Part shown: positions 44,291-53,971 of the stretch, in pieces | Layout: each line of letters begins with the position of its first letter | Position numbering within the stretch: the stretch's first letter is position 1 | Assembly: GCA_934233735.1 (NCBI GenBank) | Contig: CAKQGQ010000002.1 | Span: 124,001-188,000 of the forward strand | Length of the DNA stretch: 64,000 nt | Direction: 5' to 3' | Source of the DNA: an uncultured Clostridia bacterium | Lineage (GTDB): Bacteria; Bacillota; Clostridia; Peptostreptococcales; Anaerovoracaceae | The notes under the pieces: model-generated | Database searches by the model: none | What the model saw: only the letters and a program-made list of their open reading frames with translations | Told to the model about the DNA's origin: nothing | Position numbers and translations under genes: made by a program

Positions 44291-45157
44291 ATGGAAAAAT
44301 CAAAAGTATTTTTTATCAAAGACATCACACCGGAAAACATCGTCAAAGTCTACGATGCGCTGCAGATTGAACTTCCGGGAAAAGTTGCAGTCAAACTGCA
44401 TTCCGGCGAAGAAGGCAATCAGAATTATATGAAGCCGGAATTCGTAAAGCCGATGATTGACCGCGTGCAAGGCACGGTAGTGGAATGCAATACCGCTTAT
44501 CCGGGACAGCGCGACACGACAGAAAAACATAAAGCCCTGATGAAAAACCATGGCTGGAGCAAATACTTCGATGTAGATATTCTGGACGCGGAAGGCCCTG
44601 ACACCGTTTTGGAAATTCCTTGCGGAAAGCAGATACAGAAGGATTATGTCGGCAAGGATATGGGAAACTATGATTCGATGCTGGTATTATCGCATTTCAA
44701 AGGTCATCCGATGGGCGGATACGGCGGTGCGCTCAAGCAGCTTTCAATCGGCTGTGCATCTTCCTTCGGTAAGGCTTATATCCACGGCGCAGGAAAGCCG
44801 GATGAAATGTGGAGCACCGACCAGGATAAATTCCTGGAAGCCATGGCAGACGCCGCATGGGCCGTTTCCAAGCATTTTGAAGGCAAAATTGCCTATATCA
44901 ATGTAATGTGCAACCTTTCCGTAGACTGTGACTGCTGTGCGGTAGCGGAGGACCCTTGCATGAAGGATATCGGTATTTTAGCGGGGCTTGACCCGGTTGC
45001 CGTGGACCAGGCATGCATTGACCTCGTATACCAGTCAGAGGACCCGGGCAAAGATCACTTCATCGAAAGAGTGGAAAGCCGTCACGGCGTGCACACCATT
45101 GAAGCCGCTGCGCAGCTTGGCGTCGGCAGCAGGGAGTATGAACTGGTAACTCTGTAA
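44291..45157 (+). CDS. DUF362 domain protein
   Basis: A 288-residue DUF362 protein (KVAVKLHSGEEGNQNYMKPE; LSHFKGHPMGGYGGALKQLS; GILAGLDPVAVDQACIDLVY). Many relatives carry a C-terminal ferredoxin domain; this one does not, though CNLSVDCDCC offers cysteines that could hold a cluster. Function unknown, thought to be redox related. Last gene of the accessory block before mutL. Confidence 0.87.
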   Translation: MEKSKVFFIKDITPENIVKVYDALQIELPGKVAVKLHSGEEGNQNYMKPEFVKPMIDRVQGTVVECNTAYPGQRDTTEKHKALMKNHGWSKYFDVDILDAEGPDTVLEIPCGKQIQKDYVGKDMGNYDSMLVLSHFKGHPMGGYGGALKQLSIGCASSFGKAYIHGAGKPDEMWSTDQDKFLEAMADAAWAVSKHFEGKIAYINVMCNLSVDCDCCAVAEDPCMKDIGILAGLDPVAVDQACIDLVYQSEDPGKDHFIERVESRHGVHTIEAAAQLGVGSREYELVTL

Positions 45158-45286
45158 ATTCTAAATAATATGACAGATTTTCAGACCATCTGCGCGAATG
45201 AAAAGCAAAAGGTGGTCTTTTCTGTTTTTTTGTGGTATACTTTTTATGTATACAATGAAACAGAAATACGAACGGAGTAACCATAC

Positions 45287-47194
45287 ATGATAAGAGTTTT
45301 AGATAAATCCATTGCCGATAAAATCGCAGCAGGCGAGGTAATCGAGCGTCCCGTTTCCATTATCAAGGAACTGGTCGAAAACGCTTTAGATGCCGGAGCC
45401 TCATCCGTTGTGGTCGAAATAAAAAACGGCGGGAAATCCTATATACGGGTAACCGATGACGGATGCGGAATTGCACGAGAAGAGGTCCTGACAGCTTTTC
45501 TGCGCCATGCAACCAGCAAAATTTCCTCGGTCAAAGATCTGGAAGCGATTGAAACCCTTGGTTTCCGCGGTGAGGCGCTTGCTTCTGTTGCCGCTGTAAC
45601 CAGATGTGAGCTGATTACCAAAACGCAGGATTCCAAAACAGGAACCCGCCTTGTGCTTCACGGCGGACAGCCTGTCATCAACGAGCAGACGGGATGTCCG
45701 GACGGAACCACCATTATCATCACGGACCTGTTTTACAATACGCCCGCCAGATTGAAATTTATGAAAAGTGACGGGGCGGAAAGCGGCATGATTATCGATT
45801 TCTTGTCACAGATTGCGCTCGCTTATAAAGACATCAAATTCAGGCTGATTAATAACGGCAAAATTCTCTTTACAACGCCTGGGGATGGAAACCGTCTCAA
45901 TACGATTATCCGCATTTATCACGATGTCGATGCGAAAAACATGGTGCCTGTGAACTATGAAGAAGAGGGGCTTTCGATAAGCGGCTATATTTCAACGCCT
46001 GCACTTTCGAAAACAACGCGCGGCAGTCAGATTTTCTTCGTCAACGGAAGGGTTGTCGTCAGCAAAGTCATGGAAAAAGGCGTCGCACTCGGATACAAAG
46101 AGCGGCTTTTTGAAGGGCGCTATCCGGTTGTCTATCTCTTCCTTCAGGTAGACCCGAAAACGATTGATGTCAATATTCATCCGAATAAAAGAGAAGTCCG
46201 CTTTGATGATGAAGCTCTCATATCGGAATTCATTTCCCGGGCAATCAAACAGGCTCTTGCGACAAAGGAAGCGGTTCCGGATGCAGGAAATCTCTTCAAA
46301 GAGAAAACCGATGAAAATATGAAATATGACGACCTCTTCATCGAGGACAAACCTATCGGCTCCGGAAAGGTTTACGAACGCATTTTCAGTCCGATTAAAG
46401 AAACTGCGGCAGAGAACCGCGCTCCGTTCAAAGCGCACATGGATAAAACAGAATCCGAAGAGCAAATTGACATAAAAAATATATTGTCAACCTACAAACT
46501 GAACACAATGAATACGGAAGCAGTTCCTGACGCTGCAGAAAATCTTCCTGAAGCGAAATCGGAAGTGAAAACTGAGGCACGGAACATTCTCTTGCAAGCC
46601 CCTGCAATCAAACCTTTTGATATTACAGAAATAAAGGTAACGGGCGTCATCTTCCGTACCTATATAACAGCTGTAGATGAGGAAAATTTTTATTTAATCG
46701 ACCAGCATGCAGCCCATGAACGAATTTTCTACGAAAAACTGGTTGGAGAATATGAAAACAGCGAAAAGCTGAAACAGCCGCTTTTAGTGCCTTTTATCAT
46801 CACAACATCGCTTGCGGCAGGTGAAGACAGCGCAGACTGGCTCAGCGCTTTGTCACAGATGGGCTTTACGATGGAAGAATTCGGGCCTGACACCTATCGC
46901 GTGTCTGAAATTCCGATGTTTATGGAGCTTTCCGAAGCAGAAGATTTTATCAAAGAATTTATAGAAAACATCCATGCTTCTACAGATCTCCGGAATATGG
47001 TCGTTGTCAATAAACTGATTATGATGTCCTGCAAGGCGGCCGTAAAAGCCAACGATAAGCTCTCCGATGAGGAAATCGCCGCTTTAATCAGGGATCTGTC
47101 GAAATGTGTGAATCCGTTCAGTTGTCCGCACGGCAGACCAACATTTATAAAACTGACCCATTACGAAATCGAAAAGATGTTTAAACGTGTGTAA
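45287..47194 (+). CDS. mutL: DNA mismatch repair protein MutL
   Basis: A 635-residue MutL: GHKL ATPase (IAAGEVIERPVSIIKELVEN, DAGA, GFRGEALASV) and C-terminal dimer/endonuclease domain (DQHAAHERIFYEKL; C-terminal SCKAAVKANDKL, CPHGRPT). The DQHAAHE and CPHGRP motifs indicate a strand-nicking MutL as in most Firmicutes. Overlaps no neighbour but lies 25 bp before miaA. Confidence 0.97.
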   Translation: MIRVLDKSIADKIAAGEVIERPVSIIKELVENALDAGASSVVVEIKNGGKSYIRVTDDGCGIAREEVLTAFLRHATSKISSVKDLEAIETLGFRGEALASVAAVTRCELITKTQDSKTGTRLVLHGGQPVINEQTGCPDGTTIIITDLFYNTPARLKFMKSDGAESGMIIDFLSQIALAYKDIKFRLINNGKILFTTPGDGNRLNTIIRIYHDVDAKNMVPVNYEEEGLSISGYISTPALSKTTRGSQIFFVNGRVVVSKVMEKGVALGYKERLFEGRYPVVYLFLQVDPKTIDVNIHPNKREVRFDDEALISEFISRAIKQALATKEAVPDAGNLFKEKTDENMKYDDLFIEDKPIGSGKVYERIFSPIKETAAENRAPFKAHMDKTESEEQIDIKNILSTYKLNTMNTEAVPDAAENLPEAKSEVKTEARNILLQAPAIKPFDITEIKVTGVIFRTYITAVDEENFYLIDQHAAHERIFYEKLVGEYENSEKLKQPLLVPFIITTSLAAGEDSADWLSALSQMGFTMEEFGPDTYRVSEIPMFMELSEAEDFIKEFIENIHASTDLRNMVVVNKLIMMSCKAAVKANDKLSDEEIAALIRDLSKCVNPFSCPHGRPTFIKLTHYEIEKMFKRV

Positions 47195-47219
47195 ACTTAC
47201 GAAAACGAGGTTTCAAACG

Positions 47220-48146
47220 ATGAAAAAAGAAATTATTGTAGTTGCGGGACCGACGGCGGTCGGAAAAACCAAGTATGCGATTGCGATTGCGAAAGCCTTT
47301 GACGGAGAAATCGTCTCCTGCGACTCCATGCAGCTCTATAAATATATGAACATCGGCAGCGCGAAGCCGACTGCCGATGAGCAGGCACAGGTTCCGCATC
47401 ATCTCGTCGATGAAATTGACCCGAAGGAGCCGTTTTCCGTGGCGAAATACAGCCGTTTGGCGAAGGAAGCAATTACAGATATCTTTGCAAGGGGAAAAAC
47501 GCCGATTATTAGTGGAGGCACCGGGCTTTATCTGAATGCTTTGCTTTACGATATGGATTTTGGCAACGCTCCAAAGGATGATGCTTTGCGGGAAACGCTG
47601 GAGAAAGAAGCGGAGCTTTTCGGTCCTGAGTATATTTACAAAAAACTTTGCGAGGTCGACCCGAGTGCCGCGCAGCGCATACACCCCAACAATGTAAAGA
47701 AGGTCATCCGCGCGCTCGAAGGTGCGAGCGCGGGCAGCAGCATTACGGATTTTAAGAATTGCAAAGAAAAATGTAAGGATTATGACGCAATTTTAATCGG
47801 TTTGACAAGAAACCGACAGGAACTTTATGATAGAATAAATTTAAGAGTCGACATTATGGTGGAAGAGGGACTTTTCCGTGAGGTAGAGGAGCTTTTGGAG
47901 ATGGGCCTTGCAGAAGAGGATATTTCCATGAAAGGCATCGGCTACAAGGAGATTATCGGCTTTTTTGACGGGCTTTACGACAGAGATACGGCAATCGACC
48001 TGATTAAAAAGAACAGCCGCCATCTCGCGAAACGGCAGCTTACCTGGTTCCGCCGTTACGAAGATATGAAATGGTTCGATATCAGTGAATATTCAGGCGA
48101 TGAAGAAGCGATAGAGGATATTATTACATGGCTGAAAAAGAGATAA
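47220..48146 (+). CDS. miaA: tRNA dimethylallyltransferase
   Basis: A 308-residue MiaA that transfers an isopentenyl group to A37 of tRNAs. P-loop AGPTAVGKT at the N terminus; SCDSMQLYKYMNIGSAKPT; SGGTGLYLNALLY. ATG 47220 is preferred over GTG 47187 within the mutL end. Overlaps the recombinase gene by 19 bases. Confidence 0.96.
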   Translation: MKKEIIVVAGPTAVGKTKYAIAIAKAFDGEIVSCDSMQLYKYMNIGSAKPTADEQAQVPHHLVDEIDPKEPFSVAKYSRLAKEAITDIFARGKTPIISGGTGLYLNALLYDMDFGNAPKDDALRETLEKEAELFGPEYIYKKLCEVDPSAAQRIHPNNVKKVIRALEGASAGSSITDFKNCKEKCKDYDAILIGLTRNRQELYDRINLRVDIMVEEGLFREVEELLEMGLAEEDISMKGIGYKEIIGFFDGLYDRDTAIDLIKKNSRHLAKRQLTWFRRYEDMKWFDISEYSGDEEAIEDIITWLKKR

Positions 48147-49255
48147 GAATACACAATAAAAGCGACCGCCCCGACAATGTCATAAAAAAGGAAAATGACA
48201 TTTATCTGGAGTGTGAGGAAATCGAAAGCGAGCTTCCGAAATTTTTAAGAGGCTTCTTTTCCTACTTGAAGGGAAATGTTTTGCCTGCGACAAGGCTTGC
48301 GTATCTGCACGATATTCGTTTCTTCTTCCGTTATCTGATTCAGGAAACGGATTTGACCGAGGCGGAGACAACCGATAAAATCAAGCTTTCGGAGCTTGAT
48401 CAGGTAAAAGCGGTGGATGTCAATCTGTTCATTGAATACTGCCGCAGATATAAGGTGGAAACCGACGATTCAGTCTATGTATATGAAAACTCCAACAAAT
48501 CCCTTGCGCGTAAGAAGTCTTCGCTTTCCGTGATGTTTAAGCAGCTTTACCGCGATGAGCTTCTTTCCAAGAACATTACCGACGGCTTTGATCCGATTCG
48601 CGTGGCTAAGCCGGGAGAACGTGAAATCAAGGCACTTCAGGATGATGAGGTTATGGTGATGCTCGACGCAGTTTCGACGGGCACGGGGCTTACGGAGCAC
48701 GAGCAAAAATACTGGCAAAAGACAAAAAAGAGGGACAAGGCGATTTTAATCGTGTTTCTGACTTACGGCCTCAGGCTTTCAGAGCTTCAGCAGCTCAATC
48801 TTTCCTCGTTTAATTTCAAACGAGGGGAGTTCATTATCTATCGAAAACGCGGAAAAGAGTCCGTTATGCCGCTGAACAACTCGGTAACCGCTGTTTTGCA
48901 CGATTATATCGATAACGAAAGGGAAAACGAGGCAAACCTTGCGGACGAGCATAAGGACGCGCTTTTTCTGTCACTGCAGGGCAGGCGCATGACCGAGCGG
49001 CAAATACGCGAACTTGTAAAAAAATATACGGCGATTGCACTCAGCACGAGCAGGCGGGCAGGATACAGTCCGCATAAACTGCGCGCCACGGCAGCAACCA
49101 GCCTGATTGGACGAGGCAACTCGATTTTCGATGTGGCGGCGCTTCTTGACCACGAACAGGTGACGACCACACAGCTTTATGCCCGTGAAAAAATCAATGT
49201 CAAGCGGGATTTGGTCAAAGATATGGAATGGGAAACAGAAAGGACGGAAAAATAA
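48128..49255 (+). CDS. Tyrosine recombinase (XerC/D-like)
   Basis: A 375-residue tyrosine recombinase: N-terminal SAM-like DNA-binding domain and the catalytic residues in TYGLRLSEL (Arg), KRGKES (Lys), SPHKLRATAA (His-x-x-Arg) and LLDHEQVTTTQLY (His, Tyr). Overlap with miaA and tight spacing to the next gene mark it as a housekeeping gene, probably a Xer-type dimer resolvase, and not part of a mobile element. It is a candidate host recombinase for the inovirus 6 kb downstream. Confidence 0.9.
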   Translation: MAEKEIRIHNKSDRPDNVIKKENDIYLECEEIESELPKFLRGFFSYLKGNVLPATRLAYLHDIRFFFRYLIQETDLTEAETTDKIKLSELDQVKAVDVNLFIEYCRRYKVETDDSVYVYENSNKSLARKKSSLSVMFKQLYRDELLSKNITDGFDPIRVAKPGEREIKALQDDEVMVMLDAVSTGTGLTEHEQKYWQKTKKRDKAILIVFLTYGLRLSELQQLNLSSFNFKRGEFIIYRKRGKESVMPLNNSVTAVLHDYIDNERENEANLADEHKDALFLSLQGRRMTERQIRELVKKYTAIALSTSRRAGYSPHKLRATAATSLIGRGNSIFDVAALLDHEQVTTTQLYAREKINVKRDLVKDMEWETERTEK

Positions 49256-49257
49256 GA

Positions 49258-50562
49258 ATGGAGCAGCAAAATCAAACTTCAGAATTTTTAAGAAATGAAT
49301 TTCATATAGATGCCAAGGTTTTGGACCTGGTTACGGAAGCCGAAAAAGAGGTCAGCGGCGAATTTGCAAAGCTTGATGATATTATGGCATATAACCAGTA
49401 CAAGGTTCTGGCAGCTTTTCAGAAAAACCGCATCCGCGACATGCATTTCGGCTGGAAAACCGGATATGGCTATGATGATACCGGAAGAGAGGCTCTGGAA
49501 AGCACCTTTGCTGATGTTTTTCACACCGAGGCAGCGCTGGTGCGGACAACCTTCGTAAACGGCACACACGCGCTTGCGACTGTACTTTTAGGCATTTTAA
49601 GACCCGGAGATGAACTGATTTATGCGACCGGGGAGCCTTATGACACGCTTCAGACGGTAATCGGTCTGACCGACTATACGCCAGGCAACGGTTCTCTGAA
49701 AGATTACGGAATTACTTTCAAACAGGTTGACCTGCTTCCTGACGGCTCCATTGATATTGAGGGAGTTAAAGCTGCAATTACGGAAAAAACGCGCATGATA
49801 ACCGCACAGCGTGCAACCGGATATTCGTGGAGGAAGGCGATTTCCATCGACGAAATCGCAAAGCTGATGGAAGCGATTGAAGAAAAGAATCCAAACATTG
49901 TAAAAATGGTCGACAATTCTTACGGAGAATTTTTGGACACGCTTGAGCCGACCGATGTCGGAGCGGATGTCATGGCTTCTTCCCTGATTAAAAATCCGGG
50001 CGGCGGTCTGGTGCTCAGCGGCGCTTATATCGCAGGAAAACAGGATTTAATCGACCAAATCCAGTATCGCATGACCTGTCCGGGAATCGGAGGAGAATGT
50101 GGGCTGACTTATGGTCAGAGCCGAACGATGTTTCAGGGTCTTTTCCTTGGCCCGAAGGCTTCAAACGGAGCGCTGAAAGGCGCGGTTCTCTGTGGTAAAG
50201 CTTTCGAGAAGCTCGGTTTCGAAGTCTCGCCGAAGGCGGGGGATATTCGCTCGGATATCGTACAATCCATTAAATTTAAGGATCCTGCGAAGCTGATTGC
50301 TTTTTGTGAGGGAATTCAGGCTGCAGCGCCGATTGACAGCTTCGTTTCTCCGGTTCCGGGGGATATGCCGGGCTACGAAGATCAGGTCATCATGGCCGCC
50401 GGCGCTTTCGTACAAGGCTCGACAATTGAACTTTCGGCAGATGCGCCGATGCGTGAGCCGTATATCGCATATTTTCAGGGCGGACTGACTTACGAACATT
50501 CAAAATTCGGAGTTATCAAGGCTATTGATACATTATTAAAAAAGGGATTAATTGAGATTTAA
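49258..50562 (+). CDS. YnbB-like methionine gamma-lyase family PLP enzyme
   Basis: A 434-residue PLP protein of the family once called aluminium resistance proteins (GYGYDDTGREALESTFADVF; RTTFVNGTHALATVLLG; ASSLIKNPGGGLVLSGAY with the PLP lysine; CPGIGGECGLTYGQSRTMFQ). Cleaves C-S bonds in relatives; exact substrate unclear. In Firmicutes it often lies near miaA/hfq/mutL, as here. ATG 49258 lies 2 bp after the recombinase stop. Confidence 0.9.
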   Translation: MEQQNQTSEFLRNEFHIDAKVLDLVTEAEKEVSGEFAKLDDIMAYNQYKVLAAFQKNRIRDMHFGWKTGYGYDDTGREALESTFADVFHTEAALVRTTFVNGTHALATVLLGILRPGDELIYATGEPYDTLQTVIGLTDYTPGNGSLKDYGITFKQVDLLPDGSIDIEGVKAAITEKTRMITAQRATGYSWRKAISIDEIAKLMEAIEEKNPNIVKMVDNSYGEFLDTLEPTDVGADVMASSLIKNPGGGLVLSGAYIAGKQDLIDQIQYRMTCPGIGGECGLTYGQSRTMFQGLFLGPKASNGALKGAVLCGKAFEKLGFEVSPKAGDIRSDIVQSIKFKDPAKLIAFCEGIQAAAPIDSFVSPVPGDMPGYEDQVIMAAGAFVQGSTIELSADAPMREPYIAYFQGGLTYEHSKFGVIKAIDTLLKKGLIEI

Positions 50563-51329
50563 TGAAAGAACATACAAGACAGGAATTCCATGCGGGGATT
50601 GAAAATCTGAAGAGTGCGGAAAAGCAGCAGCATTGGAAGGTCGTGATTTCCATTGTGAAAATCACTCTGCTTTTGCTGATTATCATCGGCATTCCGCTCT
50701 ATTTATATTTTTTTCAGTTAGATTGGCTGAAAGGATTTAAAGATATTGAGACAATTGTAGCATTTTTAAATCGCTACAAAGGGCAGTCGATTCTGATTTA
50801 TATCGTATTTCAGATTGTTCAGATTGTCATCAGTGTGATTCCGGGACAGTTTTTCCAGCTTGCCGCAGGCTATCTGTTCGGCTTTTGGGGTGCGCTGCTT
50901 TATGCAATGATAGGAGCTGTCCTTGGAACAGGGATTTCTTTCCTCCTCGCAAAACTTTTAGGCAGAGATTTTCTGCACATTTTCTTCGGTGAAGAAAAAA
51001 TGAGCTATTATATCGAACGGCTTAACTCCAAGCAAGCCTATACGATTGTTTTCTTTCTGTATTTAATACCGGGGATTCCAAAGGATATGGTCAGCTATGC
51101 CGCAGGAGCTTCGGAAATGCGTTTTAAACCGTTTCTTTTCCTCTCAGCGGTCGGAAGGCTTCCGGGCATGATTGGATGTCTGCTTATGGGAACGATGATC
51201 GAAAAAGGCAATTACTGGGGCGTGGGAATTCTTGCAGTTTTTGCTGCAGCAGGCTGCATACTCTGCATTATTTTTCGCAAACGAATCAATGTATTTTTAG
51301 ATAAAATTTACGAAAAGCTAAGCAAATAA
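50562..51329 (+). CDS. TVP38/TMEM64 (VTT domain) membrane protein
   Basis: A 255-residue polytopic protein with the VTT/DedA-like core (SVIPGQFFQLAAGYLFGFWG; GTGISFLLAKLLGRDF; FLYLIPGIPKDMVSYAAG). Relatives move lipids between membrane leaflets. Start overlaps the preceding stop (TAATG), so the two are coupled. Confidence 0.92.
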   Translation: MKEHTRQEFHAGIENLKSAEKQQHWKVVISIVKITLLLLIIIGIPLYLYFFQLDWLKGFKDIETIVAFLNRYKGQSILIYIVFQIVQIVISVIPGQFFQLAAGYLFGFWGALLYAMIGAVLGTGISFLLAKLLGRDFLHIFFGEEKMSYYIERLNSKQAYTIVFFLYLIPGIPKDMVSYAAGASEMRFKPFLFLSAVGRLPGMIGCLLMGTMIEKGNYWGVGILAVFAAAGCILCIIFRKRINVFLDKIYEKLSK

Positions 51330-51468
51330 GGCTTTGAAACCATTTGATTGCAAGGCTTGCAAGCTTGTCCACGAATCATAGACAATTTCTTTGAAGAATA
51401 GTTAGCCTTTTCTTTTCTCTTTTGCTATGCTAAAATTACAACAGGGATACGAGAGGAGATTTGGATTT

Positions 51469-52155
51469 ATGAACAGTATCACAATTGGAGAAAAAATTGC
51501 AAAACTAAGAAAAGAAAAAGGACTTACACAATCGCAGCTTGCTGAAATGATCAGTGTCAGCAATAAGACAATTTCGCGCTGGGAAACAGGGGAGGGCTAT
51601 CCGGAAATTTCACTTCTGGTTCCGCTCGCAAAGGCGCTTGGCGTATCGACGGATTATCTTCTGAAAGACGCATCGGATGAGGGCGCCCAGACGCAGAGCG
51701 CGGCCGAAACTGCGGCTGAGTCTGAAGGTGCTTCTTCCGAAACGCAGACGGAAAGCATGAGGGAAGAGGTCCCAAAACAAAAGCATGGCGAGAGAAAAGC
51801 AGAACGCTTCTCACTTTATCCGCCGCAATTTGTCAGATGTTTCCGTTCGCTTACGATATTTAATAAAGTATCATTTGTTACGATAGGACTGTGTATCTTA
51901 TCTTTGATTATTTCAGTAATTTTGATTATGCTGAATATTTTGCCGGCACTTGCACAGCTTCCGCTTGTCAGCCTGATTGCCATTCGCGTCGGAGTCCTTT
52001 CAGCTGTCATCGGATTTATACTCGGTTTACTTGATGTTTACGATAAACAGTACCGCGCTGCCGTATATCTGCTGATTGCCAATGTTGTGCTTGGAGTCGG
52101 TATTCCGCTTCTGCTTACGCTCGGCGCTTTCGGAATTATTTCAATTTACAATTAA
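51469..52155 (+). CDS. XRE-type regulator with C-terminal membrane helices
   Basis: A 228-residue protein: Cro/CI helix-turn-helix at residues 1-65 (KIAKLRKEKGLTQSQLAEMI, NKTISRWETGEGYPE), an acidic Glu/Ser/Gln linker, then three hydrophobic segments. Membrane-tethered regulators of this layout are common in Firmicutes; signal unknown. ATG 51469 behind AGAGGAGATTTGGATTT. The antiporter gene follows after 13 bp and may be its target. Confidence 0.87.
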   Translation: MNSITIGEKIAKLRKEKGLTQSQLAEMISVSNKTISRWETGEGYPEISLLVPLAKALGVSTDYLLKDASDEGAQTQSAAETAAESEGASSETQTESMREEVPKQKHGERKAERFSLYPPQFVRCFRSLTIFNKVSFVTIGLCILSLIISVILIMLNILPALAQLPLVSLIAIRVGVLSAVIGFILGLLDVYDKQYRAAVYLLIANVVLGVGIPLLLTLGAFGIISIYN

Positions 52156-52168
52156 CGGAGGAAGAAAT

Positions 52169-53512
52169 ATGGACTATGGATTCGTTTCCTGCATACCGAT
52201 TTTGGTTTTGATCACGGGAGCACTGCTCACCAAAAAAATCGGTGAAAGCATGATAGCTGCTTCTGTTGTGGGCGTTGCAATTGTCTACAAAGGTGGATTT
52301 TTCGACGGCTATGTCGATACGATGTACGAAGTGCTGACAAACGAATCCTATCAGTTTATTCTTTTTATTGTCTTATGCTTCGGTGCGGCCGTAAAGCTTT
52401 TTCAGGCTTCCGGCTGTCTGACCGGATTCGGCAATCTGATTTCAAAGATTGCCTCCGGACCGAAGAAGCCCTTGCTTTTAGCACTTTTAACCAATGTAAT
52501 CATGTTTATGGACGATTATCTGAATACGCTCGGGGTTTCATTTTCTATGCGTGAAGTCACGGACAGGAATCACATCCCGCGTGAACATTTGGCATTTCAA
52601 ACTGCGGTCATGGCTCCGGCGCTTTGCGTTTTGGTGCCGTTTTCCAGCTGGGCGGCATTTACGGTCGGAATTGCATCGGAATTTGATGTTTCACTTTCTG
52701 ATTACATAAAAGGCATTCCATATATGTGGTTTCCGATTTTAATGGTCATCCTTTGTGTCCTCACGGCTGCAGGCGGTTTTCCGAAACTCGGAAATCTGAA
52801 AAAAGCTTACGAAAGGGTAAACGGAGGAGGTTCGGTACGTCCGCCCGACGATGGTGAAAAAGCGCTGGTAAGTATGGAAATGGACGATAATATTGAAAGT
52901 TCTTCCGCATTGAATTTTATTCTTCCGATGGCCGTTGTAGTTGCTGTAACGATATACTGCGATAACGATTTGGTACACGGTATGCTTGCCGGAATTGTCT
53001 CACAGGCTTTATTATATATCGGGCAAAAGATTGTTTCGGTTTCCGATTTCCTTGATTTGTGCTTCGAAGGGTGTAAATCCATGATGAGCATGGTTATTAT
53101 TGTTTTCTTTGCGTTTATTATCAATTCTGTAAATAATAAAATGGGATTTGCGGAATATCTGATAAACACAATCTGCAGGTCGCTGCCAATGCAGTTTCTG
53201 CCGGTTCTCATTTTTCTTATTATGGCATTTGCGACCTTTGCAACTGCCGGCTATTGGCTCATGCAGGTCATTGCGCTGCCGATTTTTCTTCCTATGGCGT
53301 CCGTGGCAGGGCTGAACTCCTCAATTGCGGTAGCATGTGTCATGTCCGGTGTTACGCTTGGCGGTATTTTATGCTTCTATTCAGATGTCATCTTTATGAC
53401 GGTTGCGGGAACAGGTGTTTCCAATGTATCTTTAGTGAAAACCATCACGCCTTATGCACTTATCGGTGCCGTGCTTACAGCCGCAGGGTATCTGGTTCTT
53501 GGCTTTATTTAG
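52169..53512 (+). CDS. NhaC family Na+/H+ antiporter (second, distant copy)
   Basis: A 447-residue polytopic transporter; FMDDYLNTLGVSFSMREVTD, RNHIPREHLAF and the GYWLMQVIALPIFLPMA helix mark a NhaC-like protein of a branch different from the one at 5380. ATG 52169 follows ACGGAGGAAGAAAT; the upstream in-frame read from 52076 lies in the regulator gene. Cotranscribed with the XRE regulator. Confidence 0.87.
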   Translation: MDYGFVSCIPILVLITGALLTKKIGESMIAASVVGVAIVYKGGFFDGYVDTMYEVLTNESYQFILFIVLCFGAAVKLFQASGCLTGFGNLISKIASGPKKPLLLALLTNVIMFMDDYLNTLGVSFSMREVTDRNHIPREHLAFQTAVMAPALCVLVPFSSWAAFTVGIASEFDVSLSDYIKGIPYMWFPILMVILCVLTAAGGFPKLGNLKKAYERVNGGGSVRPPDDGEKALVSMEMDDNIESSSALNFILPMAVVVAVTIYCDNDLVHGMLAGIVSQALLYIGQKIVSVSDFLDLCFEGCKSMMSMVIIVFFAFIINSVNNKMGFAEYLINTICRSLPMQFLPVLIFLIMAFATFATAGYWLMQVIALPIFLPMASVAGLNSSIAVACVMSGVTLGGILCFYSDVIFMTVAGTGVSNVSLVKTITPYALIGAVLTAAGYLVLGFI

Positions 53513-53571
53513 AGCTTTATGCTCTGCGAACGCTCCAAAAGCAATCAAAGAAAAACACCCTAAAAAAATGT

Positions 53572-53641
53572 GAACATTTGTTTGAATTTCGCTTGACAGC
53601 GAACCTTTATTCTGTTATATTATAGAAAAGAACAAATGTTT
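53572..53641 (+). promoter_or_regulatory. Promoter flanked by two LexA-type SOS boxes
   Basis: GAACATTTGTTT (53572-53583) and GAACAAATGTTT (53630-53641) match the Firmicute LexA pattern GAAC-N4-GTT. Between them lies TTGACA (53593), 17 bp, TATATT (53616). The second box covers the expected transcription start. Confidence 0.82.
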
Positions 53642-53660
53642 ATAAGGGGGTGTGAACCTA

Positions 53661-53963
53661 ATGAATAAGACATACAGAATAGCGAACAGATTCAGATTTA
53701 CATTATTTGTTGTTTTAGCAATCATCATTGTGACTACAGCGTTTAATTTTGCATTAGGATTCAATACTGCGGCCAGCTTGACGAAAACAGAATATACAGA
53801 TGTGCAGATACTCAGCGGAGATACTTTATGGTCTGTTGCCGAAACTTATATGCCCGAAGAAATGGATACAAGAGAAGCGGTATATGAGCTCTGTAAGATT
53901 AACGACATTTCCGCTGCAGAATTGTATGCAGGCATGACAATTCAGGTCCCAATTTATCACTAA
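53661..53963 (+). CDS. YneA-like LysM protein, probable SOS division inhibitor
   Basis: A 100-residue protein with one N-terminal membrane helix (RFTLFVVLAIIIVTTAFNFAL) and a C-terminal LysM domain (VQILSGDTLWSVAETYM; INDISAAELYAGMTIQVP). This is the layout and size of YneA, the membrane protein that delays septation during the SOS response in Bacillus. Two LexA boxes surround its promoter. ATG 53661 behind AAGGGGGTGTGAACCTA. lexA itself is not in the window. Confidence 0.82.
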   Translation: MNKTYRIANRFRFTLFVVLAIIIVTTAFNFALGFNTAASLTKTEYTDVQILSGDTLWSVAETYMPEEMDTREAVYELCKINDISAAELYAGMTIQVPIYH

Positions 53964-53971
53964 ATATATGG

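Noticed and set aside
48128..49255. Integrase of a mobile element
   Set aside because: Overlaps miaA and is tightly packed in a housekeeping operon with no flanking repeats or element genes; more likely a Xer-type enzyme.
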